Positions 23,399-31,394 of a stretch of DNA of 46,274 nucleotides are shown here, one piece after another. Position 1 is the first letter of the stretch. Every line of letters starts with the position of its first letter. Source of the stretch: Acrocarpospora pleiomorpha (GTDB lineage Bacteria > Actinomycetota > Actinomycetes > Streptosporangiales > Streptosporangiaceae); NCBI RefSeq assembly GCF_009687885.1, contig NZ_BLAF01000079.1:1-46274 (forward strand). Direction: 5' to 3'. The notes beneath the pieces are model-generated. The model was given only the letters and a program-made list of their open reading frames with translations. It did no database searches and was not told the DNA's origin. The position numbers and the translations under genes are program-made.

Positions 23399-26300
23399 CC
23401 CGCCTCCAGGATCTCGTCGAGCGTCACGGTGAACTCGTCGGCATGGGCCCGGGAGAACATCAGGGGCGGCTTGAGCTTCAGCACGTTCCAGAACGCGCCG
23501 GTCGGATAGACGAGGACTCCCTCGTCCTTGAGGCGCTCGCAGACGATGAGCGTCTCTTCTCCTGCCGGTTCCTTGGTGTGCCGATCCCGGACGAACTCCA
23601 CTCCGCTGTAGAAGCCCTGACCGCGTACGTCGCCTACCAGCTCGTGCCGCCCGGCCAGCTCGGCTAGCTGGTCCCGCAGATACTGCCCGACCGACAGCGC
23701 GTTGTGCTGCAAGTTCTCGTCTTCGAGGATGTCCAGTAACTCCAGCCCGATCGCACAGGCGACGGGGTTGCCGCCATAAGTGGAGAAGAACCGGCCGGTC
23801 GCGTCGAACGCCTGTGAGATGTCCCTCCTGGTGACCAGCGCGGCCATGGGGAATCCGTTGCCCATGGCCTTGCCCATCGTCACGAAGTCCGGCACGATCT
23901 CCGGGCCTTGCGTCTGGAATCCCCAGAACGCCTCGCCGAGCCGGCCGAAGCCGACCTGGACCTCGTCGGCGATGGTGAAGATGCCGCGTTCGGCGGCTGC
24001 GGCGAAGATCGGTGCCAGGTAGCCGGGCGGCAGCACGATCTGCCCCGCTCCCGCCAGCAGGGCCTCGAACAGGTACGCGGCCGGCATCCGGCCCTCCCCG
24101 GCGAGCCGGTCGAAGGCGCCGATCACCTGCCGGGCATAGCGAGCGCCCGCCTCCGGATCGTCATAGCCGTAGGGCCCCCGGTATCGGTCCGGAACCGGTG
24201 TCGGGTGGGTGGTGTCCGGCTTGCCGTAGTGCCGGTAGCGCGAGGGGCTCACATCGGCGACCGCCGAGGTATAGCCGTGATATGCGTCGTCGATGACGAC
24301 CACGTCGTCGCGTCCGGTGACGTAGCGAGCCATGCGCAGGGCGAGGTCGTTGGCCTCGCTTCCGGAGTTGACGAAGTAGACGACGTCCAGGCCGTCCGGC
24401 AGCGTGGCGGTGAGGCGCTCGGCGTACTCGGTCAGCACGTCATAGACGAACCTGCTGTTGGTGTTCAGCCTGCCTAGCTGCCGCGACGCGGCCTTAACGA
24501 GCCTGGGATGGCTATGCCCGACCAGGGTCACGTTGTTCAGCGCGTCGAGATAGGAGCGGCCCTGCTCGTCGTAGAACCGGCAGTCCCGCCCCGAGGCCAT
24601 GGCGATCGGCGTGCTGAAGTAGGTCGGGTGGGTGTTCGGCAAGTGTACGCGGCGGCCTTGCACGGCCCGGTGGATCACAGGTGTCCAGGCGGTGACCGTG
24701 TGCCGCGCGCCCAGCAACGGGGTCGGGTCGGGGAACAGCGCCTCCCAGACCCCGCGGTCGGAGTGTGTGACCCCGATGGGCACCGCGGTCCACTCGCCGA
24801 GCGGCGCGGTGGCGGTCTGGACCCGGACGCGTGGGGGGAGCCCGTCGCCGGTGTCCGCCGCGACGTGGCCGAGCAGCCTGTGGGGCTCCACGCGCTCACC
24901 CGCGCTCACCTCGACGGACAGCCCGGTGTAAAGGGTGCGGAAACCCACGCCCTCCGCCGGTTCATGCCGCAGCACGAGATCCACGCCGGCGACGCCGGAG
25001 TCCTCCACCACGCCGGCCAGCGGGGCGTGAACCGCCGTACCCGCTGCGGCGAACACGTCGACCCCGAGGTGGACGTTGGCCGGCTCCTGCTCCCCGGTAC
25101 GGCGCCGGCGCGGAGCGAGGAACCGCGGCTCGCCGTACCGTCCGACCGGTGTTGCGGTGTCGTGGCCGAGGATCCCCGTGCGCGCGGCGGTGCGTAGCGC
25201 TTCCGGGTCGCGAGGGTCGATGCCGTCGAAAAGAGCGCCGCTCGCGCTCAGGTCGACCGGGACGAGCGGATCTGCTACAAGCGGAGCCATTGAGGCCGTG
25301 TTGGCCGCGAACCACTGCGTGACCGACGTGGCAGGCGGATGCGGGTCGAGCCCGCACGCCTGGCGAATGACCGCGGTGCCCAGAACGGCCGGCATGTCCG
25401 CCAGCGCGATCGCCAGCTCGATGGCGGCCTGTGAACGGTGTCTGGGGTCGCCGTGCCGCTGCTCAGCAGTGAGCCGGGCGGTGGTAGCGGCGACCGTGGC
25501 GGACCGGATGGCGATCAGTGGGAAGAGCAGGTCGAGCTCGGCCTCCTCCAGTGGGCACGCCTTATGGTAGGCGGCGGCCAGCGTCGCGGCCACGGTCAAC
25601 GGGCGGGGTGATCCGCGCATGGCGCTGGACGCCAGCACCGCGAGGTCTGCGACCCGCGGGGCGGGCAGCGCGTCCCCGAAGTCGATCACACCGGACACGC
25701 GGTACCCGTCGTGGTTCCGGCGCACCAGCACGTTGAAGACGTTGAGATCATGATGGACGACGGCCGTCGGCAGCCGCGGCAGGCCCTCCTCGAGCATCGG
25801 CAGATGCCGCTCACGCAACCGTTCGACGGCCGCGCGGAGGTCCGGGTCCTCGATCCGAGGGATCGAGCCGACCAGCGCGGTGCCCGCATGCGCGAAGTGC
25901 CAGTAGTGCGGGCTCGGCGGACCGGGATGCTCGAACGTGGCGGTGGCCACGGCCAGCCGTCCCGCTGTCGTGCCGATGTCGGTGAGGAGTTCAGCAGACC
26001 GGCGTCGCACCTCGGCCAGCGGCGTCCCACTCACCCACGTCAGCATGCGGACCACCAGATCTTGGTCGCCGTCGTGGACCGTGGTGACCAGGGCTCCCGA
26101 CCGATCCTCGACGACCCGCGGAATCTGTAGCCCCGGCTCGCGCTCGGCGAGCTGACGCAGCAGCGCCGACTGGAACTCGTTTGCTCGCCGATCCTGTGGA
26201 CCGGACACCTTGAGGACATATTGGGCACCGGTGCCGTCCACGACGTGTGTGTTGTGATCGGTCTCCCCGGCCAGCGGCCAGCAGGAGACGGCCTGCACGC

Positions 26301-26400
26301 CATACTGGTCGCGTAGAATCGCGCGCACGAAAGAGTCGGTGGGTTTCGGCGCGCCCGCGGTGATCCGCTCGTAGCGCTCATCGTTGGTCTGCATTGGCAC
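23392..26400 (-). CDS. Three-domain fusion: APH-like kinase, degenerate M23, class III aminotransferase-like lyase
   Basis: Protein of 1002 aa, GTG start with GGAG seven bases upstream. Residues about 1-330 are an APH/choline-kinase-like fold with catalytic loop VVHHDLNVFNVLV (about 215) and VIDFGDALPAPRVADLA. Residues about 420-560 resemble an M23 lysostaphin barrel: HLGVDVFA is kept, but the usual HxH is LYTGLS, so peptidase activity is unlikely. Residues about 580-1002 are a fold-type I PLP enzyme with FTIADEVQVGFGR and the PLP lysine in TMGKAMGNG (about 843). Hydroxylysine kinase and the phospholyases for phosphohydroxylysine and phosphoethanolamine resemble the two outer domains. Phosphorylation followed by phosphate elimination is therefore possible, as is plain transamination. 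It follows the remnants of an amine ABC operon. Confidence 0.88.
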   Translation of the reverse strand: MPMQTNDERYERITAGAPKPTDSFVRAILRDQYGVQAVSCWPLAGETDHNTHVVDGTGAQYVLKVSGPQDRRANEFQSALLRQLAEREPGLQIPRVVEDRSGALVTTVHDGDQDLVVRMLTWVSGTPLAEVRRRSAELLTDIGTTAGRLAVATATFEHPGPPSPHYWHFAHAGTALVGSIPRIEDPDLRAAVERLRERHLPMLEEGLPRLPTAVVHHDLNVFNVLVRRNHDGYRVSGVIDFGDALPAPRVADLAVLASSAMRGSPRPLTVAATLAAAYHKACPLEEAELDLLFPLIAIRSATVAATTARLTAEQRHGDPRHRSQAAIELAIALADMPAVLGTAVIRQACGLDPHPPATSVTQWFAANTASMAPLVADPLVPVDLSASGALFDGIDPRDPEALRTAARTGILGHDTATPVGRYGEPRFLAPRRRRTGEQEPANVHLGVDVFAAAGTAVHAPLAGVVEDSGVAGVDLVLRHEPAEGVGFRTLYTGLSVEVSAGERVEPHRLLGHVAADTGDGLPPRVRVQTATAPLGEWTAVPIGVTHSDRGVWEALFPDPTPLLGARHTVTAWTPVIHRAVQGRRVHLPNTHPTYFSTPIAMASGRDCRFYDEQGRSYLDALNNVTLVGHSHPRLVKAASRQLGRLNTNSRFVYDVLTEYAERLTATLPDGLDVVYFVNSGSEANDLALRMARYVTGRDDVVVIDDAYHGYTSAVADVSPSRYRHYGKPDTTHPTPVPDRYRGPYGYDDPEAGARYARQVIGAFDRLAGEGRMPAAYLFEALLAGAGQIVLPPGYLAPIFAAAAERGIFTIADEVQVGFGRLGEAFWGFQTQGPEIVPDFVTMGKAMGNGFPMAALVTRRDISQAFDATGRFFSTYGGNPVACAIGLELLDILEDENLQHNALSVGQYLRDQLAELAGRHELVGDVRGQGFYSGVEFVRDRHTKEPAGEETLIVCERLKDEGVLVYPTGAFWNVLKLKPPLMFSRAHADEFTVTLDEILEAGW

Positions 26401-26409
26401 GGAGAACTC

Positions 26410-26630
26410 CTATCGGCCAGGTCTCGGCGGGACATCGCGGGACGGAGACGGCACGTCCGGCGCGCGAGCGCTCGCAACGTCAACCGTGGCCCGCTCCGCT
26501 GCCCGCGGAGGCATGGATGGGCTGTGAGGATGAGCGGACGCCGCAGGATCGGCGTCGGAATCGGTGACGATGGCCTGGTGCTCCGGATCCAAGCTAACCG
26601 TGAGGCTCCGGTCCGGCTCGGCCGGCAGAA
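26410..26630 (-). pseudogene. C-terminal remnant of a PotA-type ABC ATPase
   Basis: The frame reads LPAEPDRSLTVSLDPEHQAIV and runs to a stop at 26410. It matches the end of the TOBE region of the intact ATPase at 33531 (VVVSWDPRHQAVVADRPLPAG). Everything N-terminal of it (Walker motifs, signature) is gone; the sequence upstream of about 26630 is permease in another frame. The intact fusion gene starts 10 bases after its stop, so the lost ATPase was probably the gene before it in an operon. Confidence 0.7.
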
Positions 26631-26636
26631 GCCATC

Positions 26637-26834
26637 GTGCAGGAGGGCGATGTAGTTGCCCAGGCCAACCTCCGGTTCGGTGAAGCTTCGCCGCACGATC
26701 GTGCCGAGCGGTTAGAAGAAGAACACCAGCAGCAAGGCGGTCGCCGGCGAGACGAGCCAGCCAGCTGCCGCCGAGTACGGCCCGGTCGCACGGGCGCCGT
26801 CCGCAGTGGCAGGCGCCGGTGGCGCGAACGTCAT
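26637..26834 (-). pseudogene. N-terminal remnant of a PotB-type permease with internal stop
   Basis: From ATG 26834, 7 bases after the binding-protein stop, the frame gives a short cytoplasmic tail and the first membrane span GWLVSPATALLLVFFF. It then hits TAA at 26714-26712, and continues in the same frame as PLGTIVRRSFTEPEVGLGNYIALLHDG. The intact permease at 35418 reads ILLVFFFYPLAFIVWRSVSEPEF and HYLALLDDG at the same place, so the stop replaces a Tyr codon. Homology ends at about 26637, where ATPase sequence begins. Confidence 0.78.
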
Positions 26835-26841
26835 CGTTGTC

Positions 26842-27885
26842 TCACCCTGCGAGCCACGTCGTGTACCTGGTGAGGACCTGGTCGAAGTTCTTGCCCCACC
26901 AGGCGGAGTCGGCCCGTACGACGCTACTCCGGCGGTCGGGTGTGAAGGGGTTGACCTGCTGCTGGATGGTGTCGAAGTTCGGCGTGATCTTCTCATTGAT
27001 AGGCTGCACGGACGCCAGCTCGGCTAGCTTTGCCGATGGCTGCTCCTTGGAGGCGCTGGCGATGAACTTCATCGCCAATTCCTTGTTGGGCGTGCCTTTC
27101 GGCACCACGAGATCGTCCCAGTTGACGATCGTCTTGTCCCACACGACCCGGAAGGGGGCGCCCGCCTTGAGCGCCTGGTACGCCCTGGCGGACAGCACCA
27201 GCCCCATGTCGACTTGGCGGTCCACCAGCATCTGCTGCATCTGGCCATAGGTCTTGGCAAAGGTGGTCACATTCTTGATCGGGTCCAGCTTGCCGAAGGC
27301 CCGGTCGAGGTCAAGCGGGTAGAGCTTGTCCTGCGGAACGCCGTCGGCCAGAAGTGCGGCTTCCAGAAGTCCCACAGCGATCTCCGGCGGCACGATCCGT
27401 CGCCCGGGATACTTCTTGACATCGAAGAAGTCCGCGATGGTCGTGGGTGGGTTTCCCGCGTATTTCTTCTCGTCGTACATGAACATGAGGCTGTAGAAGT
27501 ACGCGGGTACACCGCATTCCCCGACGGTGTCCGGCGGGAAGATGCTCTTGTCAATGACCGTGAAATCGAGTTTCTCCAGATACTTCCCGCAGTACTGCTG
27601 CGCGGCCGCAGCGCTGACGTCGACGACATCCCAGGTCACCTTTCCGGCCTCGACCATGGTCCGTATCTTCGCCTCGTCGACCGGACCGTCATTGCGCACC
27701 GTCACACCGGTCTCGGCGGTGAAGGGTTCCTGCCACGCCTTCTTCTGGTAGTCCTGGAACGGGCTTCCCGTGGACACGAAGGTAAGTGTTCGGTCGGGGT
27801 CACCGGTGGAGTTACTGATACTGCAGGCGCCTAGTCCGACCACGGCCAAGCACGCGGCCATGAATCTGAGGGCTTTGTTCCGATG
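26842..27885 (-). CDS. Spermidine/putrescine-type ABC transporter substrate-binding lipoprotein
   Basis: Protein of 347 aa. GTG at 27885 is preceded by GGAGGAG, a better start than the ATG at 27924, which has no such site. A lipoprotein signal ends in LGAC (Cys22). The mature part is a PotD-like fold (MVEAGKVTWDVVDV, CGVPAYFYSLMFMYDEK, ADFFDVKKYPGRR). It is clearly paralogous to the protein at 32416, sharing TLTFVS, GKVTWDVVD/GNVTWDVVD and the Pro-Pro-Thr loop. The frame is intact although its permease and ATPase are destroyed, so it is an orphan unless it feeds the transporter at 33531-36305. Confidence 0.88.
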   Translation of the reverse strand, partial: HRNKALRFMAACLAVVGLGACSISNSTGDPDRTLTFVSTGSPFQDYQKKAWQEPFTAETGVTVRNDGPVDEAKIRTMVEAGKVTWDVVDVSAAAAQQYCGKYLEKLDFTVIDKSIFPPDTVGECGVPAYFYSLMFMYDEKKYAGNPPTTIADFFDVKKYPGRRIVPPEIAVGLLEAALLADGVPQDKLYPLDLDRAFGKLDPIKNVTTFAKTYGQMQQMLVDRQVDMGLVLSARAYQALKAGAPFRVVWDKTIVNWDDLVVPKGTPNKELAMKFIASASKEQPSAKLAELASVQPINEKITPNFDTIQQQVNPFTPDRRSSVVRADSAWWGKNFDQVLTRYTTWLAG

Positions 27886-27975
27886 CACGATCTCCTCCGG
27901 GAATGCTGGTACAGGGTTCTGCATTAGCTGTGGTTCGAATGTCCGGCGCCCCCCGAAGCGCCCATCGGCCGCTTG

Positions 27976-28059
27976 TCAGCGAACCGACTCGACGTACGCG
28001 GATAACGCCCTCGTGAGCGTGTCCACCTGTTCCTCACTGATCAGCACGCCGCTGATCGA
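27976..28059 (-). pseudogene. C-terminal remnant of a class III aminotransferase
   Basis: Only the last 27 residues are recognisable (SGVLISEEQVDTLTRALSAYV plus a short tail, then TGA). They resemble the end of the aminotransferase at 36302 (SPPLVITEEQVDELARVLIKHI). It lies 90 bases upstream of the binding-protein gene at 27885, on the same strand. It is most simply the scar of an aminotransferase gene that once began this operon. The fragment is short, so the call rests on context as well as similarity. Confidence 0.55.
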
Positions 28060-28197
28060 TACCGGTCTCGATCTGCGGCGCTCCGCCCACCCCGCGATAT
28101 CGGCTCGTGCGGGCCAGCACGACTCGCGGGGCTGAGCCGAGCGACTTGATCGACCGGGATGCGAATTCGCCCGGCCGGTGGGCACGGCCAGTTCGCG

Positions 28198-29322
28198 TCA
28201 GGAAGCGGGGGCCAGCGCCCCGGGAAACGGAAAGTGGTCGAGGCCATGGGCGGCGGCGACGGAGGGGCTGGTGAGACGTCCGTTGTGGGTGCTGAGACCG
28301 CGCATGAGGGTGAGATCGGCGCGCAGAGCGTCATGCCAGCCCCGATCGGCGATGCGGGTTACGTAGGGCAGGGTGACGCTGGTGAGGGCGTGGGTCGAGG
28401 TGTTGGGCACCGCGCCGGGCATGTTGGCCACGCAGTAGAAGATCGTGTCGTGGACGCGGTAGGTCGGCTCGGTGTGGGTGGTGGGCCGTGAGTCGGCGAA
28501 GCAGCCGCCCTGGTCGACAGCGATGTCCACCAGGACCGCGCCCGATTTCATCCGGGCCACGAGGTCGGTGGGAACGAGGGTGGGAGCCTGCGCGCCGGGG
28601 ATGAGGACCGCGCCGATGACCAGGTCCGCGTCCAGCACCGCCTGCTCGATCTGGTAGGCGGTGGAGGCCACGGTGCGGACGCGCCCGCGGTAGAGCGCGT
28701 CGGCGGCGCGGAGCCGGTCGAGGTTGACGTCCAGGAGAGTGACCTCGGCGCCCATGCCCACGGCGATGCCGGTGGCGTTCATGCCGGAGACCCCGGCGCC
28801 GATCACCACTACCTGGGCGGGAGGTGTGCCGGGGACGCCGCCCGGCAGGAGACCGCGGCCGCCCGCCGAGGCCATGAGGTGGTAGGCCCCCACCTGGGGG
28901 GCGAGACGCCCGGCGACCTCGCTCATCGGGGCCAGCAGCGGCAATGCGCCCGCGTCGGTTTCCACGGTTTCGTAGGCGATGGCGGTGACCTGTCGCTCCA
29001 GCAGCGCCTCGGCGCACTCCCTGGACGCGGCCAGGTGGAGATAGGTGAAGAGGACCTGGCCGGGGCGCATCCGGTGGTATTCGGCGGGGATCGGCTCTTT
29101 CACCTTGAGGATGAGATCGCTCTCGGCCCACACGTCGTCGGCGTCGGCGAAGATCTTGGCGCCAGCGGCGATGTACTCCTTGTCGCTGATGGAGGAGCCG
29201 GTGCCGGCGTCGTGCTCGATGAGGACATCGTGGCCGTGGCCGGTGAGGGTGTACACACCGGCGGGGGTGACGGCGACGCGGTATTCGTGGTTCTTCAGTT
29301 CCCGCGGAACACCGATTTTCAT
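28198..29322 (-). CDS. ald: Alanine dehydrogenase
   Basis: Protein of 374 aa, normal for Ald. ATG at 29322 starts MKIGVPRELKNHEYRVAVTP, the canonical N-terminus, with GGAAGGG upstream. Other landmarks are KVKEP with the substrate Lys, the FTYLHLAA segment with catalytic His, the NAD-binding VVVIGAGVSGMNATGIAVGMGAEV, and DIAVDQGGCF with the catalytic Asp. It interconverts L-alanine with pyruvate, NH4+ and NADH. A strong hairpin upstream (29397-29432) separates it from the amidohydrolase, so it needs its own promoter. A likely job here is recycling alanine formed when pyruvate serves as amino acceptor for the nearby aminotransferase (inference). Confidence 0.95.
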   Translation of the reverse strand: MKIGVPRELKNHEYRVAVTPAGVYTLTGHGHDVLIEHDAGTGSSISDKEYIAAGAKIFADADDVWAESDLILKVKEPIPAEYHRMRPGQVLFTYLHLAASRECAEALLERQVTAIAYETVETDAGALPLLAPMSEVAGRLAPQVGAYHLMASAGGRGLLPGGVPGTPPAQVVVIGAGVSGMNATGIAVGMGAEVTLLDVNLDRLRAADALYRGRVRTVASTAYQIEQAVLDADLVIGAVLIPGAQAPTLVPTDLVARMKSGAVLVDIAVDQGGCFADSRPTTHTEPTYRVHDTIFYCVANMPGAVPNTSTHALTSVTLPYVTRIADRGWHDALRADLTLMRGLSTHNGRLTSPSVAAAHGLDHFPFPGALAPAS

Positions 29323-29396
29323 TGAACGCCCTTCCAATCGTGGCGGCAGGCGGCCCGCTCCTGGCCGTGCCGGCTGTGATGATCGGGAGATCGACC

Positions 29397-29432
29397 ATCC
29401 GGGGAGGGTGTGGCTTGGCACCCTCCCCGGAT
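29397..29432 (-). terminator. Strong hairpin after the amidohydrolase gene
   Basis: Perfect 14-bp arms (ATCCGGGGAGGGTG / CACCCTCCCCGGAT) enclose an 8-base loop, five bases after the amidohydrolase stop on the minus strand. No T tract follows. It is the strongest hairpin I noticed in the window and probably ends the 39-kb-to-29-kb transcript before ald. Confidence 0.75.
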
Positions 29433-29437
29433 GACGC

Positions 29438-31291
29438 CTATCCGCGTTGGATCTCCTCGGCGAGCTGGCAGCAGCACTTGCCGCCGTCCTCGCAGACATG
29501 GCCGGACTTGCCGAGTCCGGCACGGGCGAAGGCCACGCCTGCCGCCTTGGCCTGCGCGCCGTCCCCTCGCTCGTAGACGACCTTGCCGTCGACCACGGTC
29601 GCGGCCACCTGCATGTCGATGAGGTCGTGCGGGTCCCGGGCAAGCACGTTGCCGTCCACGATGCAGACGTCGGCCGCCATCCCGCGCTCCAGCGTGCCCT
29701 TCCACTTCTCCGCGTGGTCCTGGTAGGCGGCGGTGCGGGTGTAGGTGGCCAGCGCGTCGGGCACGGAGATGCGCTCCGCCGTACCCGCGACGCTGCCGTC
29801 GCCGCCTTCGCGCAGCGCGGCGGCCATGGTACCGCGCAGCCAGTGGAACGCCACCACCGGCGCGTCCGACCCGCTGGTCACCGGTACGCCCGCCCGGAGA
29901 GCGCTGCGGTAGGGCCACTGGTATTCGGTCAACTCCGGGCCGATGACCGATTCGAGCACCCGCCCCTGCAGATACAGGATCTCCGCGTTCATGTTCGCGC
30001 CGATGCCATTGCGCGCCATCGTCCGCAGCGTCCGCGCCGAGGGGAAGTTGCAGTGGATCACGTAGTGGCGTAGGTCCTTCTTGCGCCCATTCCGTCCGAG
30101 CGCGTTGACGTAGCCGGCCACCACCGCGTCGGTGGTCGCGTCGCCGCACGCATGCGTGCCGATCTGAAACCCGGCGTCCGTCGCGATCTTGATCATCTCG
30201 TGCAGGTTCGCGAGCTGTTCCTCATGCGTCGCGCCGCCGATGGTGAGCTGGCCGTTGGATCCGTCCGGATACGGCTCGTTCATCCATGCCGTCTTCTGCC
30301 GGGGGATGCCGTCGGCGAATACCTTGACGCCGACGACGTTCAACAGCCGCGTATCGACGCCCTCCGGCCGCTGGAACCCCTCGAGGACGTTGCGCAGCGC
30401 CTGCGGTGTGGAGCCGCCGCCCAGCAACGAGGTGATGCGCAAGGTGAGCGTCCCGGCACGCACCTTCTCCGAGTAGAGGTCCAACGGGCCCGTACCGGGC
30501 TCGGTGGCGCTCGTGATGCCCATGGAGTGCAGGAGCTTCACGGCGCTGTCGATGGCCCTCGATCGCTCCTCCCGGCTGAAACCGGGGACGACGCTGCGCA
30601 CCAGGCCCTGTGCGGTCTCGCGGAAGACGCCGGTGGGCTCGCCATTCGCGTCCTTGTCAATGACGCCACCGGGTGGCGGCACAGTGTCCCGGGTGATGCC
30701 GGCCAGTCGCATGGCGGCCGAGTTCACGGACACCGCGTGCGCCGAGAAGTCGTTGAGGACCACCGGATGGTTCCCGGAGACCGGATCGATGTCGGCGGCG
30801 ACCGGGGCCCGGGGCAGCTTGAGCTCCTGCCAGCCCCGGCCACGGATCCACGAGTCGGATGTCGGCGCCTCTTCCGCCGCCTTGCGGACCACGGCGACCA
30901 GTTCCTCGATCGTCGTGGTGTCCACGTTCAGGTTGTAGGGCTCGCCGCTCAGGCCGAGCGAGGCGACATGGTTGTGCGCGTCGTTGATGCCCGGCAGCAC
31001 CGTGCCGCCGCCGGCGTCCAGCAGTTCCGTCCGGCTGCCCTTGAAACGCCGGATGGCACGGTCGTCCCCGACGGCGAGGATCCGCCCGCCGCGGATCGCG
31101 ACGGCCTCCGCCTTGCGGAAACCCCTGTCCAGGACGAGCACACGCCCGTTGTGAATGATCAGATCGGCGGTCTCCCGCGACGACGACGACGCGTGCGCGG
31201 CTCCGGCGGGCATCATGCCCGCCATCGCCGTGCCTGCCGCCACCGCAGCGGCTCCACGCAGTACTTGACGACGGTCCACTTCAGGATTCAT
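29438..31291 (-). CDS. Tat-exported amidohydrolase (YtcJ/NfdA type) with Cys-rich tail
   Basis: Protein of 617 aa, ATG at 31291 with AAGGAGA upstream. A twin-arginine signal (DRRQVLRGAAAV, cleavage near AHA-SS) exports it folded. The Amidohydro_3 fold has LPGINDAHNHVASLG (metal HxH), GTHACGDATT, YVIHCNF and TSGSDAPVVAFHW with the catalytic Asp. Relatives hydrolyse N-formyl, N-acyl or cyclic amides; the substrate here is unknown. The tail GHVCEDGGKCCCQ, with four Cys after the barrel, is unusual and could bind metal or form disulfides outside the cell. Downstream of the a/b hydrolase and the amine transporter, it may release the amine that is taken up (inference). Confidence 0.87.
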   Translation of the reverse strand: MNPEVDRRQVLRGAAAVAAGTAMAGMMPAGAAHASSSSRETADLIIHNGRVLVLDRGFRKAEAVAIRGGRILAVGDDRAIRRFKGSRTELLDAGGGTVLPGINDAHNHVASLGLSGEPYNLNVDTTTIEELVAVVRKAAEEAPTSDSWIRGRGWQELKLPRAPVAADIDPVSGNHPVVLNDFSAHAVSVNSAAMRLAGITRDTVPPPGGVIDKDANGEPTGVFRETAQGLVRSVVPGFSREERSRAIDSAVKLLHSMGITSATEPGTGPLDLYSEKVRAGTLTLRITSLLGGGSTPQALRNVLEGFQRPEGVDTRLLNVVGVKVFADGIPRQKTAWMNEPYPDGSNGQLTIGGATHEEQLANLHEMIKIATDAGFQIGTHACGDATTDAVVAGYVNALGRNGRKKDLRHYVIHCNFPSARTLRTMARNGIGANMNAEILYLQGRVLESVIGPELTEYQWPYRSALRAGVPVTSGSDAPVVAFHWLRGTMAAALREGGDGSVAGTAERISVPDALATYTRTAAYQDHAEKWKGTLERGMAADVCIVDGNVLARDPHDLIDMQVAATVVDGKVVYERGDGAQAKAAGVAFARAGLGKSGHVCEDGGKCCCQLAEEIQRG

Positions 31292-31394
31292 GTCGAGCTT
31301 CTCCTTGGCGCGTGGGGGGATTTAGACGTGCGGTGCCGCGCCAGAACACCGGAAGGCCGGGGACTAAGGTGCGATCAGCCGTCGGCTGTCGCGA

